The notes under the pieces were generated by a model, which made no database searches, was not told the origin of the DNA, and saw only the letters and a program-made list of their open reading frames with translations. This document shows, piece by piece, positions 1-9,819 of a stretch of 57,040 nucleotides of DNA (position 1 is its first letter; the number at the start of each line of letters is the position of its first letter). Location: positions 1-57,040 of the forward strand of contig CAIOYH010000040.1 in NCBI GenBank assembly GCA_903862465.1, written 5' to 3'. This DNA is from an uncultured bacterium (lineage in GTDB: Bacteria > Bacteroidota > Bacteroidia > Bacteroidales > CAIWKO01). A program made the position numbers and the translations under genes.

Positions 1-685
1 AGGAATAATCAAAGGATGGGATTCAAATTGGTTCGGCGGAAAAAGTTTTGGTAGTAAGTTGATAGAAGATAAAAAAATCAGAACGTATTTAAATGCTCGT
101 CTTTCGAAGGCTAGTATTTCAAAAATCGTTATTGAACGTACTTTGAAACTTATCACAGTTACTATTCATACAGCACGCCCTGGTATTATTATTGGTAAAG
201 GAGGTCAAGAAGTTGATAAGCTAAAGGAGGAATTAAAAAAAATTACCAGTAAAGAAATTCAGATAAATATTAACGAGATTAAACGTCCTGAACTTGATGC
301 TGTTTTAGTTGCTCAAACAATAGCTAAACAAATTGAAGGTAGAATATCTTATCGTCGTGCTGTTAAAACTGGTGTAGCTTCTACTATGCGAATGGGGGCA
401 GAGGGTATTAAGGTTCAATGTTCTGGTCGTATTGGTGGTGCAGAAATGGCACGTACGGAAATTCATAAAGAAGGTCGTATTCCTTTACATACTTTGAGAG
501 CAGATATTGATTATGCTTTAGTGGAAGCGCATACAACTTATGGTCGTATTGGTGTAAAAGTATGGATTTGCAAAGGGGAGATATATGGAAAAAGAGAACT
601 TGTTCCAACTTCAAACACTTTGAAAGTTAATAACCAAGAAGCTTCCAATAGCAAAGATCAAGCAAGAAGAAGAAAAAGAAAATAA
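1..685 (+). CDS. rpsC: 30S ribosomal protein S3 (5' truncated by window edge)
   Basis: S3 lies in the head of the small subunit near the mRNA entry channel. The frame is open from base 2 with no start in the window. The visible protein begins inside the N-terminal region ([13 protein letters not shown]), so the true start is upstream and the TTG at 59 is internal. The KH signature [14 protein letters not shown] and the C-terminal S3 domain ([27 protein letters not shown]) are both present, and the protein ends in a basic RRRKRK tail. It is the first visible gene of a long ribosomal operon; rplP follows after 39 bp. Confidence 0.97.
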   Translation, partial: GIIKGWDSNWFGGKSFGSKLIEDKKIRTYLNARLSKASISKIVIERTLKLITVTIHTARPGIIIGKGGQEVDKLKEELKKITSKEIQININEIKRPELDAVLVAQTIAKQIEGRISYRRAVKTGVASTMRMGAEGIKVQCSGRIGGAEMARTEIHKEGRIPLHTLRADIDYALVEAHTTYGRIGVKVWICKGEIYGKRELVPTSNTLKVNNQEASNSKDQARRRKRK

Positions 686-724
686 ATTAGTAATTTTAGT
701 GTTTAATTAAAAATATATACTGTA

Positions 725-1147
725 ATGTTACAGCCAAAGAAAACGAAATATAGGAAAATGCAAAAGCAGCGCATGAAAGGTACTGCCCATAGAGGGCATC
801 AGATTTCATTTGGTTCTTTTGCAATAAAAACACTGGAGGAATATTGGATAACTGGTCGACAAATAGAAGCCGCTCGTCAAGCCATTACTCGTTACATGAA
901 GCGTGAAGGGCAGTTGTGGATTAGAATTTTTCCAGATAAACCTGTAACTAAAAAGCCTGCCGAAGTACGTATGGGTAAAGGTAAAGGTGCATTAGAATAT
1001 TATGTAGCACGAGTAACGCCTGGTAGAATATTGTTTGAAATTGATGGGGTTTCTTTTGATATTGCTAAAGAGGCTTTACGGTTAGGAGCGCAAAAAATGC
1101 CTGTTGATACTAAATTTGTAATTAGAAGAGATTACGTTGAAGAATAA
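725..1147 (+). CDS. rplP: 50S ribosomal protein L16
   Basis: L16 binds 23S rRNA near the A-site tRNA elbow and the peptidyl transferase centre. The 140-residue product has the usual family length and opens with [19 protein letters not shown]. It carries the conserved blocks [20 protein letters not shown] and [16 protein letters not shown]. It lies between rpsC and rpmC in the standard order, with 11 bp to the next gene. Confidence 0.98.
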   Translation: MLQPKKTKYRKMQKQRMKGTAHRGHQISFGSFAIKTLEEYWITGRQIEAARQAITRYMKREGQLWIRIFPDKPVTKKPAEVRMGKGKGALEYYVARVTPGRILFEIDGVSFDIAKEALRLGAQKMPVDTKFVIRRDYVEE

Positions 1148-1158
1148 AATTTAAATAA

Positions 1159-1392
1159 ATGAAACAGCAAGTAATCAAAGAACTTTCTACAAGTGAGCTT
1201 AAAGAAAGATTAATCGAAGAAAAAAAACAATATTTGAAACTGAAAATGAATCATGCAGTTTCTCCTCTTGAGAATCCTATGAAGATAAAGGATTATCAGA
1301 AAACTATTGCTCGCATGCATACAGAATTTCGCAGTAGAGAAATACATGGAGAAAACCAAACTGTTGATTTAAGTAACAGCAAAAAACAGTAA
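1159..1392 (+). CDS. rpmC: 50S ribosomal protein L29
   Basis: L29 is a small helical-hairpin protein near the polypeptide exit tunnel and docks signal recognition particle and trigger factor. The product has 77 residues, somewhat longer than the usual 60-70, because of a polar C-terminal tail (about residues 63-77). The core, including ELKERLIEEKKQYLKLKM and NPMKIKDYQKTIARMHTE, fits the family. Six bases separate it from rpsQ. Confidence 0.95.
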   Translation: MKQQVIKELSTSELKERLIEEKKQYLKLKMNHAVSPLENPMKIKDYQKTIARMHTEFRSREIHGENQTVDLSNSKKQ

Positions 1393-1398
1393 ATCGTT

Positions 1399-1653
1399 AT
1401 GGAACGTAATTTAAGAAAAGAAAAAACAGGTGTTGTAGTTAGCAATAAAATGCAGAATACAATTGTTGTTAATGTGGAAAGAAAAGTGATGCACCCTAAG
1501 TATGGTAAATTCGTGAAAAAAAACACGAAATTTATGGCTGATGATGAGAAAAACCAATGTAATATAGGAGATGTGGTTCTCATTTCTGAGACGAAGCCAT
1601 TAAGCAAAAATAAATGTTGGCGCCTAGTAGAAATTATTGAAAGAGTTAAATAA
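1399..1653 (+). CDS. rpsQ: 30S ribosomal protein S17
   Basis: S17 is a primary 16S rRNA-binding OB-fold protein. The 84-residue product contains the family features [36 protein letters not shown] and [20 protein letters not shown]. Its length is normal. The gene ends two bases before the start of rplN, consistent with translational coupling. Confidence 0.97.
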   Translation: MERNLRKEKTGVVVSNKMQNTIVVNVERKVMHPKYGKFVKKNTKFMADDEKNQCNIGDVVLISETKPLSKNKCWRLVEIIERVK

Positions 1654-1655
1654 CT

Positions 1656-2024
1656 ATGATACAGCAAGAATCAAGATTAATTGTAGCTGACAACAGTGGT
1701 GCCAAAGAGGTACTCTGTATCAGAGTGCTTGGCGGAACTAAAAGAAGATATGCTTCAGTGGGCGATAAAATTATTGTGACTGTTAAGAGTGCTATTCCTT
1801 CAGGCAACATTAAAAAAGGTACAGTAAGTAAAGCTGTTATTGTTAGAACGAAGAAGGAAGTTAGAAGAAATGATGGATCTTACATTCGCTTTGATGATAA
1901 TGCAGTAGTATTGTTAACTGCAACTGATGAGTTACGGGGTACTCGTATTTTTGGACCAGTTGCTAGAGAGCTTAGAGAAAAGCAATACATGAAGATTGTT
2001 TCATTGGCACCTGAGGTGCTTTAA
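1656..2024 (+). CDS. rplN: 50S ribosomal protein L14
   Basis: L14 forms an intersubunit bridge and contacts 16S rRNA. The 122-residue product matches the very conserved family from its first residues ([19 protein letters not shown]) through [17 protein letters not shown] and [10 protein letters not shown] to the C-terminal [15 protein letters not shown]. Length and position are normal. Confidence 0.98.
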   Translation: MIQQESRLIVADNSGAKEVLCIRVLGGTKRRYASVGDKIIVTVKSAIPSGNIKKGTVSKAVIVRTKKEVRRNDGSYIRFDDNAVVLLTATDELRGTRIFGPVARELREKQYMKIVSLAPEVL

Positions 2025-2035
2025 AATTAAAGGAT

Positions 2036-2365
2036 ATGCGACCGAAATTACATATAAAAAAAGGAGACACAGTAACTGTAATAGCAGGAGATTCGAAAGG
2101 TCAACAAGGCAAAGTGCTGAAAGTTGTCATTGAAAAGAACAAAGCTATTGTTGAAGGGGTTAACTTAATTACAAAACATAGTAAACCCAATGCAAAAGAC
2201 ACGAAAGGTGGAATTATAAAGAAAGAATCTTTTGTTCATGCATCAAACCTAATGGTTCATGATTCTTCTGGAAAACCGACAAGAATTGGAAGAAAGATTG
2301 ATGAAAAGACCAATAAATTAGTAAGATATTCAAAAAAATCTGAAAAAAAGGAGATTATTAAGTAA
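2036..2365 (+). CDS. rplX: 50S ribosomal protein L24
   Basis: L24 is an early assembly protein of the large subunit. The 109-residue product has a KOW motif ([20 protein letters not shown]) at the N-terminus and the conserved [12 protein letters not shown] block. The final A of its TAA stop is the first base of the rplE ATG, so the two genes overlap by one base and are probably translationally coupled. Confidence 0.97.
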   Translation: MRPKLHIKKGDTVTVIAGDSKGQQGKVLKVVIEKNKAIVEGVNLITKHSKPNAKDTKGGIIKKESFVHASNLMVHDSSGKPTRIGRKIDEKTNKLVRYSKKSEKKEIIK

Positions 2366-2919
2366 TGGACTATCAACCAAGATTAAAAGAAAAGTATCAT
2401 AAAGAAATTGTATCAAGTTTAAAAGAACAATTTCAATATAAAAATGTAATGCAGGTTCCAAAGTTATTGAAAATATGCCTTAATCAAGGCGTCGGAGGTG
2501 CAATTGCTGATAAAAAAATATTAGATATTGCTGTTGAAGAAATGGCTATGATTTCTGGTCAAAAAGCTGTACAAACCAAATCAAAAAAAGATATTTCAAA
2601 TTTTAAACTTAGAAAAGGTATGCCGATTGGTGTTAGAGTTACGCTTCGAAGCGAGAAAATGTATGAATTTCTTGATCGCTTGATTTCGGTTACAATACCA
2701 CGTATTAGAGATTTTCGTGGTATTAATGACAAAGGATTTGATGGTAGAGGGAATTTTTCTTTTGGTATTACGGAACAAATTATTTTTCCTGAAATTAATA
2801 TTGACAAAATTAATAAAATTAATGGATTGGATATTACTTTTGTAACTTCTGCTCCAACAGATAAAGAAGCTCATGCTTTATTAAAAGAATTTGGATTACC
2901 ATTTAAAAATCAAAAATAA
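2365..2919 (+). CDS. rplE: 50S ribosomal protein L5
   Basis: L5 binds 5S rRNA and joins the central protuberance to the P-site tRNA and subunit bridges. The 184-residue product has the diagnostic segments [56 protein letters not shown] and the FGLPFK C-terminus. Length is normal. The start overlaps the rplX stop by one base, and only one base separates its stop from rpsN. Confidence 0.98.
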   Translation: MDYQPRLKEKYHKEIVSSLKEQFQYKNVMQVPKLLKICLNQGVGGAIADKKILDIAVEEMAMISGQKAVQTKSKKDISNFKLRKGMPIGVRVTLRSEKMYEFLDRLISVTIPRIRDFRGINDKGFDGRGNFSFGITEQIIFPEINIDKINKINGLDITFVTSAPTDKEAHALLKEFGLPFKNQK

Positions 2920-2920
2920 T

Positions 2921-3190
2921 ATGGCAAAAGAATCAATTAAGGCTCGTGAAGTAAAAAGGGAAAAACTTCATGAAAAATATAAAGAGAAAAGACTTGAATT
3001 AAAAAAAGCAGGAAATTATTTAGAATTGCAAAAATTACCTAAGAATTCATCTCCTGTGCGTTTGCACAATAGGTGTCAGATTACTGGACGACCAAAGGGA
3101 TATATGAGACAGTTTGGTATTTCGCGCATAAATTTTCGTGAAATGGCTTTATCCGGACTTATTCCAGGTGTAAAAAAAGCAAGTTGGTAA
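2921..3190 (+). CDS. rpsN: 30S ribosomal protein S14 (zinc-free, 89-residue type)
   Basis: S14 lies in the 30S head. The ATG at 2921, one base after the rplE stop, gives an 89-residue protein starting [16 protein letters not shown]; a start 30 bases upstream would overlap rplE and lacks family similarity. It is the long form without the CxxC...CxxC zinc ribbon: the core [20 protein letters not shown] keeps a single Cys. The C-terminus, [11 protein letters not shown], is typical. Confidence 0.96.
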   Translation: MAKESIKAREVKREKLHEKYKEKRLELKKAGNYLELQKLPKNSSPVRLHNRCQITGRPKGYMRQFGISRINFREMALSGLIPGVKKASW

Positions 3191-3225
3191 TATAAAAAGA
3201 AATAATAACAATTAATACGACGTAA

Positions 3226-3624
3226 ATGAATACTGATCCAATTTCAGATTATTTGACAAGAATTAGAAATGCCGTGATGGCAAACCATAGGTTGGTAGAG
3301 ATACCTGCTTCAAATATAAAGAAAAGTATAACGAAAATTCTTTTTGAAAAAGGATATATTTTAAACTTTAAATTTGAAGACGATACTAAACCAGGTATTA
3401 TAAAAATTGCATTAAAGTATCATCCTACATCCAAAACTTCTGCAATTTCTACATTAAAAAGAATAAGCAGCCCAGGATTAAGACAATATGTTAATGCTGA
3501 TGAACTCCCACGGGTACTTAATGGACTTGGAATAGCTATAATTTCTACTTCAAAAGGAGTCATGACAGATAAAGAAGCTCGAAATTTAAAAGTTGGTGGA
3601 GAAGTAATTTGTTACGTTAGTTAA
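3226..3624 (+). CDS. rpsH: 30S ribosomal protein S8
   Basis: S8 is a primary 16S rRNA-binding protein; in enterobacteria it is also the spc operon translational repressor. The 132-residue product begins [16 protein letters not shown] and ends with the family signature [20 protein letters not shown] followed by EVICYVS. Length and place in the cluster are normal. Confidence 0.97.
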   Translation: MNTDPISDYLTRIRNAVMANHRLVEIPASNIKKSITKILFEKGYILNFKFEDDTKPGIIKIALKYHPTSKTSAISTLKRISSPGLRQYVNADELPRVLNGLGIAIISTSKGVMTDKEARNLKVGGEVICYVS

Positions 3625-3642
3625 TAATTTAAGGAGAAATAA

Positions 3643-4194
3643 ATGTCACGTATAGGAAAATTGCCAATTGCAATACCGCAACAAGTAACACTTACCGTTT
3701 CTGATAGTAATGAAGTTAGTGTGAAAGGACCAAAAGGTACATTAAAACAAATGATAGATCTTGGTATAACTGTAAAAGTTATTGGCGATAATATCATTGT
3801 TGAAAGAGTAGATGATAGTGTAAGGGCAAAACATGGTTTGTATCGTTCTTTAATTGCTAATATGGTTCAAGGGGTGTCGGAAGGATTTAAAGTTGAACAA
3901 GAATTAATTGGTGTTGGTTATAAAGCAGATGCTCAAAATAATGTGTTAGAACTAGCACTTGGATATTCACATAATTTTTTTATTGAATTGTCATCTGACG
4001 TTAAAGTTTCCACTATTAATGAAAGGGGTAAACCACCAACAATTATTTTGGAATCGAACGATAAACAGTTAATTGGGCAAGTTGCTGCCAAAATTCGTTC
4101 TTTAAGAGCACCAGAGCCGTACAAAGGAAAAGGGATTAGATTTAAGAATGAGGTTGTTAGAAAGAAAGCCGGCAAATCTGCCGTTCAAAAATAA
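3643..4194 (+). CDS. rplF: 50S ribosomal protein L6
   Basis: L6 lies near the factor-binding centre of the large subunit. The 183-residue product starts MSRIGKLPIAIPQQV, has the two-repeat L6 fold and carries the C-terminal signature PEPYKGKGIRFKNEVVRKKAGKS in its usual place. The sequence AAGGAG at 3632 is one of the few recognisable Shine-Dalgarno sites in the cluster. Confidence 0.97.
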   Translation: MSRIGKLPIAIPQQVTLTVSDSNEVSVKGPKGTLKQMIDLGITVKVIGDNIIVERVDDSVRAKHGLYRSLIANMVQGVSEGFKVEQELIGVGYKADAQNNVLELALGYSHNFFIELSSDVKVSTINERGKPPTIILESNDKQLIGQVAAKIRSLRAPEPYKGKGIRFKNEVVRKKAGKSAVQK

Positions 4195-4221
4195 ATGTAT
4201 AAAAATTAAACTCTTCAAATA

Positions 4222-4584
4222 ATGGCAATTAAGAATTTTAAAGAATACAGAAGATTACGTATAAAGCATAGGATTAGGAAGGTCGTGAAAGGAACTGCAG
4301 AACGTCCTAGAATGTCTGTCTTTAGAAGCAATACAAATATTTATGTCCAATTAATCGACGATGTCGCAAAAAAAACAATTATTGCAGCATCCTCAATGGA
4401 GGCGGAAATTGCTACTGTAAAAGTAAGCAAAATTGAAAAATCCAAATTAGTTGGAAAAACATTTGCACAAAAAGCAATTGAATCAGGTATTACGACTGTT
4501 ATATTTGACAGAGGCGGATATTTGTATCATGGTAGAGTAAAATCATTAGCCGATTCAGCTAGAGAAGCTGGTTTAAAATTTTAA
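4222..4584 (+). CDS. rplR: 50S ribosomal protein L18
   Basis: L18 binds 5S rRNA together with L5. The 120-residue product contains the block [20 protein letters not shown] and the C-terminal [20 protein letters not shown] and REAGLKF that define the family. Length is normal, and the stop is six bases before rpsE. Confidence 0.97.
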   Translation: MAIKNFKEYRRLRIKHRIRKVVKGTAERPRMSVFRSNTNIYVQLIDDVAKKTIIAASSMEAEIATVKVSKIEKSKLVGKTFAQKAIESGITTVIFDRGGYLYHGRVKSLADSAREAGLKF

Positions 4585-4590
4585 GAAGAT

Positions 4591-5109
4591 ATGTCAAACG
4601 CAAATATCAAAAGAGTTAAGTCAAGCGAAATCGAGTTTAAGGACAGATTAGTAAGCATTCAAAGAGTTACAAAAGTAACTAAAGGTGGTAGAACTTTCAG
4701 TTTCTCAGCTATCGTAGTTGTTGGAAATGAAAATGGAGTTGTAGGGTATGGTTTAGGGAAAGCTAAAGAAGTTACTGCGGCTATTGCGAAAGGTATTGAT
4801 GATGCCAAAAAGAATCTAATAAAGGTTCCCGTATTTAATGGCACTGTTCCTCATGAACAATATGGAAAATATAGTGGTGCATACATTTTTCTGAAACCAG
4901 CAGCTCCAGGAACTGGAGTTATTGCGGGTGGAGCTATGCGTGCAGTATTAGAAAGTGTTGGAGTTAAAAACGTGTTGGCTAAATCAAAAGGATCTTCAAA
5001 TCCTCATAGTGTTGTAAAAGCTACTATGGATGCATTAGTTAAAATGAAGGATCCTTTTACCATCGCACAATTACGTGGGATATCATTATCTAGAGTTTTT
5101 AACGGTTAA
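4591..5109 (+). CDS. rpsE: 30S ribosomal protein S5
   Basis: S5 contributes to decoding accuracy and mRNA unwinding at the entry channel. The 172-residue product carries the double-stranded RNA-binding segment [20 protein letters not shown], the [20 protein letters not shown] helix and the C-terminal [19 protein letters not shown] block. Length and context are normal. Confidence 0.97.
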   Translation: MSNANIKRVKSSEIEFKDRLVSIQRVTKVTKGGRTFSFSAIVVVGNENGVVGYGLGKAKEVTAAIAKGIDDAKKNLIKVPVFNGTVPHEQYGKYSGAYIFLKPAAPGTGVIAGGAMRAVLESVGVKNVLAKSKGSSNPHSVVKATMDALVKMKDPFTIAQLRGISLSRVFNG

Positions 5110-5132
5110 TCGCTTTAGGAAAAATAGAAAAC

Positions 5133-5315
5133 ATGAGAAAGTTAAAAGTAACACAAGTCAAAAGTGGTATTGACAGAAAAGCTGATCAGAAAAGAACGCT
5201 AATTGCATTAGGAATAAAAAAAATGCAACATTCTGTTGAAGTAGAAGCCACACCTCAGATAGAAGGGATGATTAGAAAGATCAGCCATTTGTTAACTGTT
5301 GAAGAAATTAATTAA
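5133..5315 (+). CDS. rpmD: 50S ribosomal protein L30
   Basis: L30 is a small ferredoxin-like-fold protein that binds 23S rRNA. The 60-residue product has the bacterial short form ([20 protein letters not shown], then [18 protein letters not shown]). It sits between rpsE and rplO as in most bacteria. Confidence 0.95.
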   Translation: MRKLKVTQVKSGIDRKADQKRTLIALGIKKMQHSVEVEATPQIEGMIRKISHLLTVEEIN

Positions 5316-5336
5316 AGATATTAAATTATAAACAAA

Positions 5337-5783
5337 ATGGACTTAAGTAATCTGAAACCAGCAAAGGGATCGACAAAAAAAAGCAAAAGAATTGGTAGAG
5401 GTCAAGGTTCCGGTAGAGGTGGTACTTCAACTAGAGGAAATAAAGGTGCTCAATCAAGATCTGGTTATTCAAGAAAATTAGCTTTTGAAGGCGGTCAAAT
5501 GCCTTTAATAAGAAGAATTCCAAAGTTTGGATTTACTAATTTCAATAGAGTTGAATATAGTGGTATTAATGTTGACACACTTCAAAAACTTGCTGAAGCA
5601 AAAAATCTTACAACAATTAATATAAAAACACTTATTGATAATGGACTATCTTCTAAGAGTGATTTGATAAAAATTCTTGGAAGAGGTGTTTTAACTGTCA
5701 AATTGGATGTTACAGCGCATGCATTTTCTGCTACTGCAATTAAAATTATCGAGGCTCAAGGTGGAACCGCAACAAAACTTTAA
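5337..5783 (+). CDS. rplO: 50S ribosomal protein L15
   Basis: L15 is a late-assembly 23S rRNA-binding protein with a long extended N-terminus. The 148-residue product has the Gly/Arg-rich RIGRGQGSGRGGTSTRGNKG segment, then EGGQMPLIRRIPKFGFTN and a C-terminal globular part. Three bases separate it from secY, the usual arrangement. Confidence 0.97.
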   Translation: MDLSNLKPAKGSTKKSKRIGRGQGSGRGGTSTRGNKGAQSRSGYSRKLAFEGGQMPLIRRIPKFGFTNFNRVEYSGINVDTLQKLAEAKNLTTINIKTLIDNGLSSKSDLIKILGRGVLTVKLDVTAHAFSATAIKIIEAQGGTATKL

Positions 5784-5786
5784 TGG

Positions 5787-7154
5787 ATGAAACGGCTAAT
5801 TGAAACAATAAAGAATATATACAGAATTGAGGATCTTCGTAAAAGAATTATCTTTACTTTAGGTATTATTTTGATTTACCGACTTGGTTCTTATATCGTA
5901 TTACCTGGTATTGATCCTCATATGTTGGGAGCTTTGCATAAACAATCTAGTGATGGATTGCTTGGATTGCTTAATATGTTTTCCGGTGGAGCATTTTCTA
6001 ATGCATCTATTTTTGCATTGGGCATTATGCCGTATATTTCTGCTTCTATTGTTGTTCAATTATTGGGGATGGCGATACCTTATTTCCAGAAACTTCAGAA
6101 AGAGGGCGAATCAGGCAGGAAAAAGATAAATCAAATTACTCGTTTTTTAACCGTAATTATTACTGCAGCTCAAGCACCCGCGTATATTGGAAATATAACA
6201 AGTCAGTTACCAAGTGAAGCTATTTATCCATTTTTACCTGAAGTGGCGCCGTCAATGTTTTTTTGGTTGTCATCAGTAGTTATCCTTGTTTCAGGCACCA
6301 TGTTTGTCATGTGGCTCGGAGAAAAAATAACGGATAAAGGCATTGGTAATGGGATATCGCTTATTATTATGATTGGTATTATTGCCCGTTTGCCCTTTGC
6401 ACTTGTTGGTGAATTTGTATCACGGATGGAACAACAAGGTGGTGGTTTAATAGTCTTTGTATTAGAATTGGTTGTTTTAGTTGTTGTTATATTAATTTGT
6501 ATTTTGTTGGTGCAAGGAACAAGGAAAATCCCGGTACAATATGCAAAACGTATAGTAGGCAACAAACAGTATGGTGGAGTACGTCAATATATTCCATTAA
6601 AAGTAAATGCTGCTGGTGTTATGCCGATAATTTTTGCTCAAGCAATTATGTTTATTCCAATTACATTGGTTGGATTTACTAATATTGAAGCGCTATCAGG
6701 TATCGCTCGAACATTTTCGGATTTTAATGGATTTTGGTATAACTTTACTTTTGCATTATTTATTATTGCATTTACGTATTTCTATACTGCAATCACAATT
6801 AATCCGAATCAAATGGCGGATGATATGAAGAAAAATGGAGGCTTTATTCCTGGTATTAAACCAGGTAAAAAGACTGGAGAATTTATAGATAATGTAATGT
6901 CGAGAATAACATTGCCTGGTTCCATGTTTCTTGCTTTTGTTGCAATTATGCCAGCTCTTGTTAGATTAATGGGGGTGAACTCGCAATTTGCACAATTTTT
7001 TGGTGGAACGTCCCTTTTAATTTTGGTGGGGGTTGTGCTAGATACTTTGCAACAGATTGAAAGTTATTTGTTGATGCGTCATTATGACGGATTGACAAAA
7101 TCTGGAAGAATAAAAGGTCGTAGTTCTGCTGGTTATGGACAATCATCATTATAA
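5787..7154 (+). CDS. secY: Preprotein translocase channel subunit SecY
   Basis: SecY forms the membrane channel of the Sec translocon together with SecE and SecG. The 455-residue product has about ten hydrophobic segments and the family blocks LGIMPYISASIVVQLLG (TM2) and GKKTGEFIDNVMSRITLPGS. The cytoplasmic loop KIPVQYAKRIVGNKQYGG lies before TM7. The ATG at 5787 is preferred over the ATG at 5783, whose frame closes after six codons. It is cotranscribed with the ribosomal genes. Confidence 0.97.
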   Translation: MKRLIETIKNIYRIEDLRKRIIFTLGIILIYRLGSYIVLPGIDPHMLGALHKQSSDGLLGLLNMFSGGAFSNASIFALGIMPYISASIVVQLLGMAIPYFQKLQKEGESGRKKINQITRFLTVIITAAQAPAYIGNITSQLPSEAIYPFLPEVAPSMFFWLSSVVILVSGTMFVMWLGEKITDKGIGNGISLIIMIGIIARLPFALVGEFVSRMEQQGGGLIVFVLELVVLVVVILICILLVQGTRKIPVQYAKRIVGNKQYGGVRQYIPLKVNAAGVMPIIFAQAIMFIPITLVGFTNIEALSGIARTFSDFNGFWYNFTFALFIIAFTYFYTAITINPNQMADDMKKNGGFIPGIKPGKKTGEFIDNVMSRITLPGSMFLAFVAIMPALVRLMGVNSQFAQFFGGTSLLILVGVVLDTLQQIESYLLMRHYDGLTKSGRIKGRSSAGYGQSSL

Positions 7155-7172
7155 TAATTTAGTTATTGTAAG

Positions 7173-7964
7173 GTGATACATCTTAAATCAGAAGAGGAAA
7201 TAGAATTAATAAAAATCAGTTCTTTGCTTGTTGGAAAAACTTTAGCTGAGGTAGCTAATTATCTAAAACCTGGAGTTAAAACAAAATACCTTGACAGTAT
7301 TGCTGAGGATTACATTAGATCAAATGATGCAATTCCAGGATTTAAATTTTATCGAGGTTTTTTAGGAACATTATGTATTTCTGTGAATGATCAGGTAGTG
7401 CATGGAATTCCTGGTAATAAAGAGATTCTTGATGGAGATATCGTTTCTATTGATTGTGGGGTTGTAAAAAATGGATATTATGGAGATTCTGCCTACACAT
7501 TCGCTCTTGGAGACGTTAAACCCGAAGTTGTACATCTACTTCGAATTACCAAAAAGTCATTGTACAAAGGTATTGAAATGGCTGTTGCAGGAAATAGGGT
7601 TGGTGATATTAGTTATGCTGTTCAAAATTTTGTAGAAAAATACGGTTATACTGTGGTAAGAGAATTAGTGGGGCATGGAATCGGAAAGAATTTACATGAG
7701 GATCCTCAGATACCTAATTTTGGATCAAGAGGTTCAGGAGCAAAACTGTCAGAGGGTCTTGTCATTTGTATTGAGCCTATGATAAATTTGGGGAAAAAGG
7801 AGGTAGTACAGGAAAATGATGGATGGACCATTAGAACCAAAGATTCTAAACCTTCTGCTCATTTTGAACATCAGGTAGTTGTTAGAAAGAATCAATGTGA
7901 AGTTTTATCAACATTTGAGTATATAGAAAAGGTTAAAAACGAAAATATAAAAGTAATTTATTAA
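7173..7964 (+). CDS. map: Methionine aminopeptidase type I
   Basis: This enzyme removes the initiator methionine from new proteins. The 263-residue product starts at a GTG (MIHLKSEEEIELIK). The metal site is visible: Asp in SIDCGVVKNGYYGDSA (two ligands), His in ELVGHGIGKNLHEDPQ, Glu in CIEPMINLG and Glu in AHFEHQVVV, plus the substrate His in VNDQVVHGIPG. Its position between secY and infA is the classic spc arrangement. Confidence 0.96.
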   Translation: MIHLKSEEEIELIKISSLLVGKTLAEVANYLKPGVKTKYLDSIAEDYIRSNDAIPGFKFYRGFLGTLCISVNDQVVHGIPGNKEILDGDIVSIDCGVVKNGYYGDSAYTFALGDVKPEVVHLLRITKKSLYKGIEMAVAGNRVGDISYAVQNFVEKYGYTVVRELVGHGIGKNLHEDPQIPNFGSRGSGAKLSEGLVICIEPMINLGKKEVVQENDGWTIRTKDSKPSAHFEHQVVVRKNQCEVLSTFEYIEKVKNENIKVIY

Positions 7965-7973
7965 ATATACAAT

Positions 7974-8192
7974 ATGTCAAAACAAAGTTCAATTCAACAA
8001 GATGGAACGGTTCTCGAGTCGCTAGGGAATGCTATGTTTCGTGTTGAATTGGAAAATGGACATGTTATTATTGCGCATATTTCAGGCAAAATGAGAATGC
8101 ATTATATTAAAATATTACCTGGCGATAAAGTAAGAGTTGAAATTTCGCCATATGATTTAACAAAAGGAAGAATTACATTCAGATATAAATAA
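7974..8192 (+). CDS. infA: Translation initiation factor IF-1
   Basis: IF-1 occupies the ribosomal A site during initiation. The 72-residue product is a single OB-fold protein with the family segments [40 protein letters not shown] and [14 protein letters not shown]. Length and context between map and rpmJ are standard. Confidence 0.97.
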   Translation: MSKQSSIQQDGTVLESLGNAMFRVELENGHVIIAHISGKMRMHYIKILPGDKVRVEISPYDLTKGRITFRYK

Positions 8193-8200
8193 ATAAGAAG

Positions 8201-8317
8201 ATGAAAGTACGTGTTTCAGTTAAGAAGAGAACCCCTGATTGCAAAATTATCAGAAGAAATGGACGGGTTTATGTTATTAATAAAAAGAATCCTAAATACA
8301 AACAAAGACAGGGTTAA
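8201..8317 (+). CDS. rpmJ: 50S ribosomal protein L36 (zinc-free type)
   Basis: L36 is the smallest large-subunit protein. The ATG at 8201 gives 38 residues, [20 protein letters not shown] continuing to the NPKYKQRQG end. The usual CxxC and Cys/His zinc ligands are mostly absent (only one Cys), which marks the zinc-independent form. It lies eight bases after infA and 29 before rpsM, its usual place. Confidence 0.95.
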   Translation: MKVRVSVKKRTPDCKIIRRNGRVYVINKKNPKYKQRQG

Positions 8318-8346
8318 TATTTTTGAACAATATTAAAAAGTAATAT

Positions 8347-8727
8347 ATGGCAAGAATTGCAGGTATTGATTTACCAAAAAATAAAAGAGGCGTTATCGGC
8401 TTAACCTATATTCTAGGAATTGGCAATAGCAGTGCACAAAAGATATTATTAGAAGCGGAAATTGATTTTAATAAGAAGGTTAGTGATTGGACAGATGCTG
8501 AACAAACTACGATTCGTAATATTATAAACGAAAAATATAAGGTAGAAGGCAATTTAAGATCTGAAGTGCAGATGAATATTAAACGATTGATGGATATCGG
8601 ATGTTATAGAGGTATTAGACATCGTGCCGGTTTGCCAACAAGAGGACAGAGTACGAAAAACAATGCACGCACACGTAAAGGAAAGAGAAAAACTGTAGCT
8701 AATAAGAAAAAGGCTGCTAAAGGTTAA
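8347..8727 (+). CDS. rpsM: 30S ribosomal protein S13
   Basis: S13 lies in the 30S head and contacts P-site tRNA and the B1 bridges. The 126-residue product starts [20 protein letters not shown] and has the conserved [20 protein letters not shown] signature followed by a basic tail. It opens the alpha-operon part of the cluster. Confidence 0.97.
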   Translation: MARIAGIDLPKNKRGVIGLTYILGIGNSSAQKILLEAEIDFNKKVSDWTDAEQTTIRNIINEKYKVEGNLRSEVQMNIKRLMDIGCYRGIRHRAGLPTRGQSTKNNARTRKGKRKTVANKKKAAKG

Positions 8728-8767
8728 GAATTAATTATTATATAATCAAAGAAACCTATTATAAATT

Positions 8768-9160
8768 ATGGCAAAAACTTCTGCTAAATCAGCAAAGAAA
8801 AGAGTAGTTAAAGTTGACGCAATCGGTAGAGCTTATGTCTTCGCTTCGTTCAATAATATAATTATTTCGCTAACAAATATGAATGGACAAGTAATTTCAT
8901 GGTCTTCAGCAGGGAAAATGGGATTTAAAGGATCTAAAAAGAATACTCCTTATGCAGGTCAGATGGCTGCGGGCGATTGTGCTAAGGCTGCTTATGATTT
9001 TGGATTACGAAAAGTTAAAGTGTATGTGAAAGGTCCTGGAGCTGGTAGAGAATCATCTATCAGATCAATTAGTGCTGCCGGAATTGAAGTAACAGAAATT
9101 ATTGATGTTACACCTTTACCACATAACGGTTGTCGTCCGCCAAAAAGAAGAAGAGTATAA
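8768..9160 (+). CDS. rpsK: 30S ribosomal protein S11
   Basis: S11 forms part of the mRNA exit platform. The 130-residue product has the family signature near the C-terminus ([20 protein letters not shown] and [18 protein letters not shown]) and the [20 protein letters not shown] core. Length is normal; 24 bp to rpsD. Confidence 0.97.
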   Translation: MAKTSAKSAKKRVVKVDAIGRAYVFASFNNIIISLTNMNGQVISWSSAGKMGFKGSKKNTPYAGQMAAGDCAKAAYDFGLRKVKVYVKGPGAGRESSIRSISAAGIEVTEIIDVTPLPHNGCRPPKRRRV

Positions 9161-9184
9161 ATTTATCCAATAATATAATTAGAT

Positions 9185-9790
9185 ATGGCAAGATATATTG
9201 GTCCGAAAACAAAGATCGCAAGAAAATTCAAAGATGCTATTTATGGTCCTGATAAGTCTTTTGAGAAAAAGAATTATCCTCCCGGACAACATGGTCAGAC
9301 GAAGAAAAGAAAAAAACAATCTGAATACGGTGTTCAGTTACAAGAAAAGCAAAAAGCGAAATTCACTTATGGTATTCTTGAAAAACAATTTAAGATTACT
9401 TTCGAGAAAGCTAGTCGTAAAAAAGGTATCACAGGTGAAGTATTATTACAGCTCATTGAGGCTCGTTTAGATAATGTCGTTTATCGTTTTGGTATTTCTC
9501 CTTCACGCAGTGGTGCAAGACAATTGGTTTCTCACGGACATATAGAAGTTAACGGTAAAGTTGTTAACATACCTTCATATAGTTTGAAAGCCAACGACAT
9601 CGTTTCTGTTAGAGAAAAATCAAAGTCTCTTGAAGTTATTAATGAGGCATTGGAAAAACACTCAAACCGATTTAATTGGTTAGAGTGGGATCAGGAGCAA
9701 ATGACTGGTAAGTTTATGAGTTATCCTGAGCGCGATCAGATTCCTGAAAATATTAATGAGCAACTTATCGTTGAGTTGTACTCGAAATAA
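9185..9790 (+). CDS. rpsD: 30S ribosomal protein S4
   Basis: S4 nucleates 16S rRNA assembly at the five-way junction and in many bacteria represses the alpha operon. The 201-residue product starts [15 protein letters not shown], lacks an N-terminal zinc-binding Cys cluster, and has the S4 RNA-binding domain [20 protein letters not shown] followed by [11 protein letters not shown]. Length is normal. Confidence 0.97.
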   Translation: MARYIGPKTKIARKFKDAIYGPDKSFEKKNYPPGQHGQTKKRKKQSEYGVQLQEKQKAKFTYGILEKQFKITFEKASRKKGITGEVLLQLIEARLDNVVYRFGISPSRSGARQLVSHGHIEVNGKVVNIPSYSLKANDIVSVREKSKSLEVINEALEKHSNRFNWLEWDQEQMTGKFMSYPERDQIPENINEQLIVELYSK

Positions 9791-9819
9791 GATTTAAATA
9801 AACAATTGAAATAATATAT

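Noticed and set aside
59-61. TTG at 59 as the rpsC start
   Set aside because: The frame continues to base 2 with S3-like sequence upstream, so this codon is internal.
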